Shown: in pieces, positions 1-9,000 of the stretch
Layout: each line of letters begins with the position of its first letter
How positions within the stretch are numbered: the first letter of the stretch is position 1
Source of the DNA: Saksenaea vasiformis B4078
Taxonomy: Eukaryota; Mucoromycota; Mucoromycetes; Mucorales; Saksenaeaceae
Direction of reading: 5' to 3'
Length of the DNA stretch: 64,000 nt
Assembly: GCA_000697055.1 (NCBI GenBank)
Contig: JNDT01001355.1
Span: 1-64,000 of the forward strand
Notes under the pieces: model-generated
Database searches by the model: none
The model's input: the letters and a program-made list of their open reading frames with translations, nothing else
Told to the model about the DNA's origin: nothing
Made by a program: the position numbers and the translations under genes

Positions 1-113
1 TTAGCCACCTCTTTTGCGGCGTCAAACAACTCCTCTCGGGTCGGATACACCTGGCCCTCTAGGGTTACAGGTACGGCGAAGAGAGACCCATTTCCAAGAA
101 GTGTAGGTGTCAT
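1..113 (-). CDS. 5' fragment of an unidentified protein, cut by the window edge
   Basis: An open frame starts at ATG 113..111 on the minus strand and runs off the left edge after 37 codons without a stop. The visible residues include the stretch VTLEGQVYPTREELFDAAKE. I do not recognise it securely. A 'PTREEL...A...A' opening resembles the N-terminal part of FAR1/MULE-type transposase proteins, and a MULE C-terminal SWIM fragment occurs near 33 kb, so a mobile-element origin is possible. It could equally be the first exon of an ordinary gene. Confidence 0.35.
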   Translation of the reverse strand, partial: MTPTLLGNGSLFAVPVTLEGQVYPTREELFDAAKEVA

Positions 114-222
114 TTTAATAATTGCTACGTATATTGTTTACACCTGAGTCTGATGACATGCTTGTACATCTACTATACCTCTACGATTGACTTTTCTAAG
201 CTAATGAGGTTGGGAATTGGGA

Positions 223-410
223 AGGGACACAGTTTGACTTTTTTAGACTCAGGGACACGGTTCTTTTTACGTGCACGGGAGAGTTTTACGTGTACGGGAC
301 ACGGTTTTTACGTACACGGGACACGGTTTTACGTACACGCAAGACAGAAAAATTTGAATCTCAAAACCGTGTCCGCAAGACCATATATGGAAAGTCAAAA
401 CCGTGTCCCT
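223..410. repeat. Short inverted-repeat (MITE-like) element with internal GGGACACGG subrepeats
   Basis: The left end AGGGACACAGTTTGACTTT (from 223) is matched by the reverse complement of the right end, AAAGTCAAAACCGTGTCCCT (391-410), with one mismatch and one indel. Between them GGGACACGG or its complement recurs several times, for example near 254, 297, 320 and 367, with repeated TTTTACGT(A/G)CACGGG blocks. Outer ends in inverted orientation, small size and no coding capacity fit a MITE or a decayed terminal fragment of a larger element. No clear target-site duplication is visible. Confidence 0.55.
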
Positions 411-2006
411 AACGTCGCTGCACAGCAAATCTCGGCCTGTGAAAACGCGAACGGGACTGCTTCGAGTCAAAGATCAGATGTCGGACTTGCAATCATTCAC
501 ATTGTGCGATCGATGCGGAAACACCCGGCGATTTGAGAAAATTGATTGGCTGAGCATCGCCCCGACAGCATTCATGCCTGATTTTTACAGGTCCGTTCAC
601 GCGAGTCTCATTAACTAAAGAAACCATTACCCAAAGATGAGTACATCCTTCAATGTTTGCTAGATGTGTAACATACACAAAATCGAGAATTGAAGATAAG
701 GGAAACTGAGGGCTAGAGTTACTATGTGATAGGAATGATATCTTCTGGTGTTTCGAAGTTATAAGCGCGCATCAGGATCGGTATAAAATTAAAATCTGGG
801 ATCTGCCTCTTCCCTGGGTTTTATGCTGCCCATGGAGGGATCCAGACATCTTTGCCGATATTGTTCTTATTCTTCTTGAAAGCATCGTAGGTTTTCGTGC
901 CGTATCAAGTCTCCTATTATTCTTGAGATGGGTAAAAACAAGGAATGAGCACAGAAAAGAAAGAGATGATAGGAAGAATTTCTACAACAATCCAACTCTT
1001 TTGATATCGTTTTCTTGTTTTCTACGCATTCTACTTGTATGTGTGAAGTCGTCATTTTCTCTTTTGACATCTTGACCGATAGATTTGCGTTCGTTGACTT
1101 ACATCTTTCCTGTTCACACAAGTTTACCATCGTTGCGTCGTTATTCTCGGACTTAATGTGATCTTTTAAGTATTGACCTAGAAATTTGTTTAGATTAGGA
1201 CGAGTGAAATGGTATCTAGACCAGTGAAGATGCATGTCAAAGCAAAGGCGATCCGACCGAGCACAGAAGCATATGAGTAGAAAAAGCACTTCAATCTACA
1301 ACTTCCAATAAGCGACCCATTTTCAATTGCGTGACCCGATATTCGACTAATCCGGCCCAATATAGTTTCCCAGATAGTTGTGATAGCCTCGACTATTAGT
1401 CAGAGATTCTTTTTATCGCATTTACTTTCTTAACTACACTGTAAGAATAGTGTATGTCGAAGCAAACTTACAACTAAAACATGGTCGGGAAGGGAAGTAA
1501 TTTATCCGAGGCCTAAATATCACTTCCACGGTAATTATTATCTACCCTTTTTATACTTCTATCCGTAAAAGCAAACAGAAAAGTAATAAAAAAGTTCTAC
1601 ATCCTTCGGAGCAAAGCAATTTTAAGACACTTTTAGTATTGCTTAAGGCACCTCAAGGTGAGCGAGGATAAAGTGAGGGTCTGGTACCTGCATCACGCGG
1701 TTCGTCTGCTTTGGCATCCTGAACAAGGTAAAAACTGCAAAACAGCGGATATTATGAATAAAAAAATTCAGTTTACCAAAGATCACAGGTCTAAACAAAT
1801 AATCATGTAAGGATCTGCATATTTTATTTTTATTCTCTAAACCCTTTCGGAGATAAGAAAAACAACCATTAGCATATCATAAAACCTATATTCTCGGTGC
1901 TATATCTTTGTAGTAGCTTTGATAGGGGTGGAGCTGAGCATATGAAAACGGCATATGAGGAAAAGAGCGATGGGGGGAAAAGGTGGTATCATAAAGCGTG
2001 AAGAGC
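411..2006. other. Non-coding stretch, nothing recognised
   Basis: Open frames here (such as the minus-strand frame over 867-1289) have no recognisable domain and a composition expected of chance frames. Several short AT-rich tracts are present. It includes the presumed 3' flank of the RhoGAP gene that ends at 2007. Confidence 0.4.
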
Positions 2007-3238
2007 TTAAGCGGTTACGGATGGCGGACGTGACAAGGATGCAGCAGAAGCAAACCGGCGAAAAGCACGCCGACGGGTGTTTTTGCCACAGGTTTCTTTC
2101 TGCGGTTCGTCGTTATAGAGACGTGCACGCACGGAGTGCTTTTTCTTTTGAGCCGCGACAGGGAAGACCCCGAGGTCGTCATCTATGGCGTAAAATTGTT
2201 GCATCAGAATCTGAAAAGGTGGTAAGACCAAAGACGACGGTGGTCGTGAAATAGTGGATGGTGTGCGCGACAGTGGCATTGTGTTGAAGGGAGAAGTATG
2301 ATTCCAATTTTGTAGTAGCATCTCGTGATACTCGATCATGATTTCCCACGTATGCGTCCATTTCGCGTTTCGTTGTATCAAATCCTCCATATCTGCTTTA
2401 CAGACTCGGCTGATTTTCTTTCTGCGAAGACGTGCAGCTGTAGTAGTTAGAGTGTGTTCTAGGCCAGTGCATACAGGAGCAAGGACAACAGCAAGAGCCT
2501 CCGGAGTCATCATGTTGATATGTGCGTATTCCTGGGTACGGGATATCAAAAGCATAAGGTAGTGAAGTAGATGATTATGTGCAGGTGGCAATTCAGCAAT
2601 TAACGGTATCAGTGCTCTTGCAGATTGCTCCCGTGAAAAAGCACAGCCACCTTAAGACGCAAATGAGCAACCAAGTTAAGCTATACCGCCTTTGTTTTTT
2701 TACCTGTTGCATCCAGAAACCTGTCATGGAATGTCGCTGGGATGACTGGGTCTGGTAAATAACGTAGGTATTTCTTGACCAAGCTTGTGATGGAGTGAAT
2801 GTCATAGGATTTGAGATCCAAGCATTTGCCAAAAATGGGAGGCCGATCGAATTCACGTTGTAACTCATTCACCTCGGAAGCTGCGCCTGATAACCGGAAG
2901 ATACCTTGAACATACAAGCCTAGATAATCGACGTTAGATATAAAGTACGTTTCCTTTTGTATTCTTTGCGCTACCTCGTTCAATAATTTCGGTAAAGCAG
3001 TTATGGACCAGCTCAGGAACATGCAATGGCGACGAATTGAGCGTAACACTGCATTGGGCAGCATATTCGAGCGGCGCACCAAACACGCTGCCATTTCCAC
3101 CTTAAAACGAAGAAAAGAAAGTTAAGGGGGTCTCCGGAGGTGAGTATTAGGCTGTTTACCTTTTTCATGCTGTTTGCCTCGTAGAAATAACAAGGACAGT
3201 GGGTGCAAATGTCTCTTTAATGGATCATAAAGAAGCAT
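2007..3238 (-). CDS. RhoGAP-domain protein (Rho GTPase-activating protein)
   Basis: RhoGAP domains switch off Rho/Cdc42/Rac GTPases by supplying an arginine finger, so this protein probably regulates actin and polarity signalling. Four exons join in phase: 3238-3160, 3100-2975, 2919-2704 and 2650-2007 (introns 59, 55 and 53 nt), giving 354 residues. Exon 2 opens the domain with FGAPLEYAAQ. The exon 2/3 join restores GLYVQGIFRLSG, in which Arg77 is the expected catalytic finger. Later blocks are ITSLVKKYLRYLPDPVIP and LPPAHNHLLHYL, typical of the helices that contact the GTPase. The domain fills roughly residues 30-210. The C-terminal third is Ser/Pro/Arg-rich and looks disordered. No lipid-binding or SH3 module is visible. 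The start is the first ATG in the exon upstream of intron 1; a longer upstream exon cannot be excluded. Confidence 0.85.
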
Positions 3239-4115
3239 AATAAAGTGGAGAAGAGTAAAAAGAAAACAAAAAGTTAACTTTCGTAAAAATAGATGAAAAT
3301 AAAGCGTACGTGTCACCACGCTGATAAGCCTGGGGCATTGAAAACACTTGCCTTTTGCAAAAATAATAACAAACATCGATCTCCTTTTTTTTTCTTCTTT
3401 TTTTTTTTATATAGATCCTCTTTACAAAACTTGTTGTATGCTCTACTTATGGCCTTGTGGAAAACAACAACAAATGCAGTTTTCTATCGCACGAAGGAAA
3501 GAGATACAAATTTCGAGTTTACAGCCGCTGAAACAAACATGGAGAGATTTCTTTATGCTACCTAACGTCAAATTTCCTGATTCTGTTCTGACAAAGTGAT
3601 TATTTCACTATGAGAAGTTAATCATGTCAAGGGAACAATGAGCTCTGTCAAAGTGAACTCTATTGCTTAAAATAAAGATTAAGTTGTCTGTGTACGTTTA
3701 GTGAAGGACTGATTTTGTTATCATCCACTAGTTGCTGCTAGCAATAGCTCCTTTCTTTTCTTACAAGTAAACATGGCAGGAAAATTGGAGAACTGACGAT
3801 ACATCTTCGTTGTGAGGGATAATCTATTATTGCACGCAATCTGAAAATTATTTAAAGTTCATTGATTTCTGTACAGCCACCAGAAGCCCAATCAATGCTT
3901 GGCGACGATGCAAATCAAGCCGTTTGTACATGATCGGATGGCTTTCTATTTTCTTTATGAGTGCAAACCCATTGCCTGTAAAGTATTTCCCAGCTGCCCA
4001 GAATTAGACTCTTGTGCAGCGTGCGAATGTAATCGTGGTATTTTCATATGTCTCTATCTGATGTTTTTCATTCTCTTGTCGAAATAGCAAATAGCAAAAC
4101 TAAATTGGTATGACA
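3239..4115. other. AT-rich intergenic region
   Basis: This holds the putative promoter of the RhoGAP gene. A long T-rich stretch around 3386-3412 reads on the minus strand as an A-rich tract. The short plus-strand frames (3293-3599, 3899-4087) show no known motif. No gene is supported. Confidence 0.4.
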
Positions 4116-5487
4116 CTAATAAACCTTGCTTTCCATTCCCAAAAATACATTATATAAAACATGGATCCAGGCATCCGCTGGTCCTGGGATACAGTAGCGT
4201 AAACAATCTTGTCCTCCCACATGGCCATCTGGCCTCACATCTGTGAGCGCAGCCAAATCAACAAAGAGTCCACCCGCTGCCTCAACAACTGCACGTGCAA
4301 TAGCATTCCGCCGGCTGAGCTCGCTCCAACCATATGGAAGTTTTCTCAGTTGATCGTCCGCCAGGTGTGCTGGCATCGGTACGTTGGCATCGTCGCAGTA
4401 GGGATGTCCAATGGAGGACGATCGGTAGATCACTAACGCGTCGGGCACTACCCGACGAATAACATTCATAGTCCACGACAACTGATGAAGGAATGTGTCG
4501 TCATCTTCCACCACTGGTGAGCGATTAAGAATGAGAATCGGATAAACTTTCAAAATGTTTGATGTAACAAATGGCCACTGGATGATATCCACCGATGGAT
4601 GGCCACCAGCTTTTTCAAATTTTCGGGTTGTAGACAACACGTCATTACGTAGGAAACGAAGACGTGTGTCAGGCTCTGAGCAAAGAGTATGATCTAATCC
4701 ACAGGGTCAACGGATGGCTTGGATCTCGTATCCATGTTACTTGAGCATTTTCCTTATTACCTTTGCAGTTCAATTCGCCAAAACATTCGGTAGGACCATC
4801 TCGAAAGGCGTCCAATAGTAGATCATGCAATTGATAATGAACCAAATCTCCTACTAGTAACATATGCCGTCCCTTCAACAACTCACACCACCGCTTAGAA
4901 TCCACCGCTTGCAGCGGACAGTCTGATGACGAAATCCAGCTATACTTTGCTGCTTCTCTTTTCTCTGAAGGATCGTGCGTTTTGTAGAATTTCTTATCGC
5001 ACGAACTAAATAGAGCGTCTTGCTTGTGTACTAGCCGGAACCCAGGTGTGCGCTCCCAACGACCCTGTGTCCAACAATCCACGAGCGACCGAAAACGCTC
5101 AGCTTCTTCGACCGTTTGGTATGGTGTACCGCGGATCCCTTCAATGACACCCAGCATCTCTAGCGCGTGGCTTTTTGCACGTTCAACTGCAGTTGCATGT
5201 AACGATCGTCTTTCTTCCGCGCTGAGATGAATCGTCGTGAAATTGGAATGGAACTGTGGTCGCTGGTGAGGTACTTTGTACCAAGGGAAGTCCCTGTGGA
5301 TCCGACTATCATTTAGGGTAGGTGATGGCTGCTCCATCATCGCCACTGTCGTCGCGGGTTCTTTCGGGAGTTGAGGTTCACGTTCCGTCCACAGGAACCG
5401 CACTGTCTGATAGAGAAGCATAATGATGGCACAGTACACAGTCAAGCGAACGCATCGCCACGGACTAGAACCGACATGCCGAACCAT
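4116..5487 (-). CDS. PC-esterase / TBL-PMR5-like type II membrane protein, catalytic residues apparently lost
   Basis: Two exons, 5487-4761 and 4693-4116 (67-nt intron), join in phase to 434 residues. The joined sequence restores FGELNCKDHTLCSEPDTR followed by LRFLRNDVLS, a block typical of the GDSL/SGNH-like PC-esterase family (Pmr5/Cas1/TBL), whose members O-acetylate or de-acetylate surface glycans. After a short cytoplasmic tail a hydrophobic segment (about residues 13-29) is a likely signal anchor, so the protein should face the Golgi or cell-surface lumen. The SGNH block I reads LLVGDLVHYQ: the usual GDS serine (about residue 215) is Leu. The C-terminal DxxH motif reads DCLRYC (about 405-410), with Arg for His. 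I recall similar GDL variants in other Mucoromycota proteins, so this may be a non-catalytic subfamily rather than a mutant. An in-frame TTG upstream is not preferred; ATG 5487 is used. Confidence 0.75.
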
Positions 5488-5555
5488 CTTTATTGACAAA
5501 GGAATAAAAAGAGATGAAGGAAAGGAAGGGATACGACCCCATAAGCCACACTATG

Positions 5556-6434
5556 TCAGAGATCAAATACAATCGGTGGTTGATTAGCGCTATAGCGATG
5601 ATTACATGTCGCTGCATTGATGACGACCGTTTCTTGATCATCCGCCCAGGAATACCCATAGGACTCATGAATATGGCCGCATACGGACACTTTGGGCTTG
5701 ATAATGTCAACGACCTGTCGGAGATGAGGACATCCTACATGCCGACCATTACGAATAACATCTTGTATACCCTGAGGTGGTGTGTGAGTTACTAAGATAT
5801 CCGTATCGGTAGGGATAGATCGCCAAACATCTGCAAGAGCAAAGAAAAAAAAGAAAAGGAAGTTCAGCACATAAAGGAAAAAGGGAGAAAAAGGCAGAAC
5901 GTACGTTGCAAGTCGTCGAGCATGAATGCGCCACCTATGTGCCAGGGAGCGTATGGACTCACGAACATACGATGACCGCCTAGATCCGCCGGTAATTGAA
6001 AAGCTTCATGCTCGAGGTAGGTGATTCCGAGTTGCTCCATTGTAGATAATAAATACTGCTTTTCTCTGATAAGTCCAAATTGCTCGTCCATAGTGTGGTC
6101 ATGATTGCCGGCAACAACTATCTTGACCCTATAACTCCTTAGTTAAGCTACAGAAAAGAAAGTGTACTTACCGATGTGGTAATTTACTAATCCATTCAAG
6201 TGTAATTTCGTACTCGGAGAGCATACTGCGGCGCGTCAAGTCGCCCGCATGAACTTGTTTTTTGTGGTATAAGACAAAAGCCGAGGAAAGTGGTGGTTTT
6301 GACCTACTGAAAACGTCTCCATCGGGTATATCAAACATGAAATTTGACTTTCCATGCGTGTCCGACATGCAAACAAATCGGGTGGTATCAGGTTTTTTGG
6401 GAGGAAGCACATCTATGGAGGATGCGACAAACAT
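5556..6434 (-). CDS. Metallophosphoesterase of the MPPED/239FB type
   Basis: Calcineurin-like phosphoesterases hydrolyse phosphodiesters or phosphomonoesters with a di-metal centre. Exons 6434-6308, 6253-6172, 6128-5905 and 5830-5556 (introns 54, 43 and 74 nt) join in phase to 235 residues. All metal-binding motifs are present in order: SDTHG (residues 24-28), GDVFIHAGDLT created by the exon 1/2 join, GNHDH created near the exon 2/3 join, VTHTPP and CGHIHE. Length and motif spacing fit the short cytosolic MPPED1/2-like group with Mn/Fe-dependent phosphodiesterase activity. No signal peptide is seen. The gene is convergent neither with its PC-esterase neighbour nor overlapping it: the two lie in tandem about 70 bp apart. 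The physiological substrate of fungal members is unknown. Confidence 0.88.
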
Positions 6435-6624
6435 GGCGTGGCAAAGTAAAAGAAAGAGGTATCACCTAGCTGGGATTTAATTATCGACGATTTTCACCTT
6501 TTGGCGGTCCATTAATTCCTCTACTTTGTCATTCTTTTATCACGCTTCAACAACGATTGTTACAGATAGCAGCAAGTTTTATTCATTCACTGATAGGAAC
6601 GTGAAGAAATTTAGTAGTAGCAGT

Positions 6625-7300
6625 ACTATACTCTGTAGTTAGCGATATACAACCAGCGTTTGGCACTGATGAATGTGTCTTCCATCGATATAGCCACCGG
6701 TAATGATCCTACACTCCAGGCGCCGGCGTAATGGCTTGTGCTACTTCTTTTGCCTTGAAGTATTCAACGTCACCTACACAACAGATGCCAGATTTTTTTG
6801 CTGCATCTACAGAGACGACAGGGAAAGGTAAATGCGCAATCAGCGAATATTGTACTCTATACCAGGCACGGTATTAGTGTCTACGTCGATGACAACGGCT
6901 CCAGCCTTGATCCGATTACCTTTGATTAATCCTTTTTGACCGACAGTAACCACAAGAATATCGGCCTGCTGCGGTATGAATCTCCTACGCTGTGATTTAA
7001 ATAAATTACCATCTGTTGTAAGTTCTTCGTTTTAGAGTGACATGTGATCACTGTTGCGTATTCTGCTATTATCAGTGGCGATACTAGTTCTCTTTAAATG
7101 CTTAGTTTAGAGAGATAACCCAATCGTAAGAACGTAAATATACTAACCACCAGGTCGCTGCCACCCACCACAAGAGCGTGTTTGCCACTTACTCATACGT
7201 TAGATTGTCTTTCATTACATAATCCCTTTGGGAGTGCATAGTATGAACGACGCTTCACAAGTTCTTTCGGACATATCTCCGACGTTGATAGGCTGGGATC
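6625..7300 (-). pseudogene. Decayed C1-tetrahydrofolate synthase (methylene-THF dehydrogenase/cyclohydrolase domain) fragment
   Basis: Four ordered minus-strand blocks match the FolD-like domain of trifunctional ADE3/MIS1 proteins: SFILCTPKGIM (near 7215-7240), GKHALVVGGSDLV (near 7147-7185), ATVITCHSKTKNLQQ (near 7010-7060) and the NADP-site run ADILVVTVGQKGLIKGNRIK followed by GAVVIDVDTNTVPG (6878-6965). An exon beginning near 6785 gives GDVEYFKAKEVAQAITPAPG. Just after PAPG a one-base deletion throws the conserved GGVGP(M/L)TVA segment out of frame, yet the next frame continues as VGSLPVAISMEDTFISAKR. Stops also interrupt the frame after PKGIM and before GKHALVV (TGA where Arg is usual). 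No N-terminal third and no formyl-THF-ligase domain are seen. I read this as a dead duplicate of a folate gene whose functional copy should be elsewhere. Confidence 0.8.
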
Positions 7301-7756
7301 TTCATTTCCATTTTAAAAATCCAAAACTGTGTGCTGCCGAAGTTTTTTGAAATTGAATTTTGCCAACTCATTTTTGAAATTCGCCACTGCTCCCTGAAAT
7401 TGACATTTTCTCTTATCTTGGTTACGCGAGGCAAGAATACAATCAGTCGCAAATTTTTAAATTGCCTTCTCCAAACCTTTCGAGTTGTTCACGAAAATAA
7501 TCCAGCCTCTTTCAATTAAGACAATGCCAGCTCCTCCAGGGTTAAGGACTCTCCAAACAAAGGAAGTCTGAGGACCAATGCGAACATTTAGAATAAACAA
7601 GACGTCGAACACATTATTCATATTGCATACACCCATCTTCATGGTTTTTTCTACGGATTACAACAGTTAATTTAAGCAGATACTGAAAACAGGCTAAAAT
7701 CATTGTATTGGAATATGGATAAAGCAGGAATAACACATCGAAACAGAAGGGAATGA

Positions 7757-9000
7757 AATGGCTAGTTGCGTGGATCAAGTATCGTAAATCTCAATCACCA
7801 AGTGTCAGACTCACTTTGGGCTTCTTGTTGAACTTGGTTTCAGAACGGTTTCTGGTATACCAGAGAGGGTGCGTTGAGCAGCGCAGATTGTCGGCCATGG
7901 CGGTTGACGGAGAACAGAGCGTTTTGTGGACCTTGACTACCAACATCAAACCATCCAGTCTACCAGCTAAGTTGCGCAGCTCGGATTTCTTCATTGGAAT
8001 GTCGATGGCTGCAATTTTCGTGAAAACATATAGCTGATCCTGTCGGAGATGCATGCAAAACCAGGTGATAGACGGACCTACACAAAAAAATAAATAAATA
8101 AGTTGAACTTTATGCTTCCTTTTTTTGTCCATTTACCTGCAGCTTGGAAACCGATAACATGCTCCAATTTTAGCTCATCGTATGCATCCTTGCAAAAAGT
8201 GGCCGCGACAAAAACATTGACCAGCAGTGACCACTGTGTCTGGACATCTTTGTCATACGTCGACATCAGAATGTATACTCAGCACAACTCAGATAGCTCG
8301 GCGATCTTAATACCAGAGTTCCTGGTTCTTTCACTGAGTAAAATTTCCATAGAGTCTCACGTACTCTTTAGTCTGATCGAACATCATACATTAACCGATA
8401 TCTCAGCGACGAAAAGATCTTCTTGGTTGGCTTGATTTCCCCATAAACATTCCTATACATATATTCATATGCTTCATAAACATCCATTTTGTAATCCGGT
8501 CGATTGTTGTTGATGATTGCATTTTCATCGGGTATAATATTGGAACTATCCAACAAAAAAGAGCGTTGGAACCAACGAAAAGTATAGTGGATAATGGTTT
8601 ACCAATGAGCAACTTTTGAAGGACGTTTGCAAGAAAACAGTCCAGTCATGAGAGGATGGATATAGCTTGCTGAGAACTGCGCTTCAGATAACGCTCTCAC
8701 GTTACAATCGTAAATCGCCAGGATCCTAAGCCATGCATCATGGTAAGTAAAAAGAATAAAATAAAAATCATTGAAAGCACTTACAAATGGCACGGACAAC
8801 CCCTCGCTCATAATCATTCCGTGTTTCAGAGATCAAACAATTGCATTCTCGCTTTATCTTCCTTTACGACATTGTCAATGAAATTCTGAGAAAGGATATG
8901 AGTAAGACGAATAGAGATATACACATGATTCGTTTAATACACATATAATCTTACTGCGAAGATTTCCTTGATTCGAAATCAATTGGACGGGGTTAAACGG
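7757..9000 (-). pseudogene. Degraded copy of a repeated Mucoromycota protein family of unknown function
   Basis: Reading the minus strand from about 9000 to 7757, successive pieces resemble a hypothetical family I recall as multi-copy in Mucorales: EPFNPVQLISNQGN, then AWLRILAIYDCNVRALSEAQ with FSASYIHPLMTGLF (8640-8745), NRPDYKMDVYEAYEYMYRNV with YGEIK (8420-8505), EHVIGFQAAG (8130-8165) and LYVFTKIAAIDIPMKKSELR (about 7965-8035). One intron around 8545-8600 joins two pieces in phase, but stops follow soon after the YGEIK block and again near 8295, so the copy is probably dead. The family has no assigned biochemistry. Its wide copying suggests a selfish or rapidly duplicating origin, which is inference. 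The family assignment is from memory and would need a search. Confidence 0.5.

Noticed and set aside
411..422. TTAGGG-like string at the edge of the small inverted-repeat element, considered as telomeric repeat
   Set aside because: A single occurrence from the junction of TTA with GGGACACGG, with no tandem array.
867..1289. 140-codon minus-strand frame
   Set aside because: No domain, no splice or promoter context, composition of random AT-rich DNA.
3122..3376. Minus-strand frame rich in Phe/Leu read as a membrane peptide
   Set aside because: Most of it is promoter and intron sequence; only its MLLYDPLKRH...HEKG part is used, as RhoGAP exon 1.
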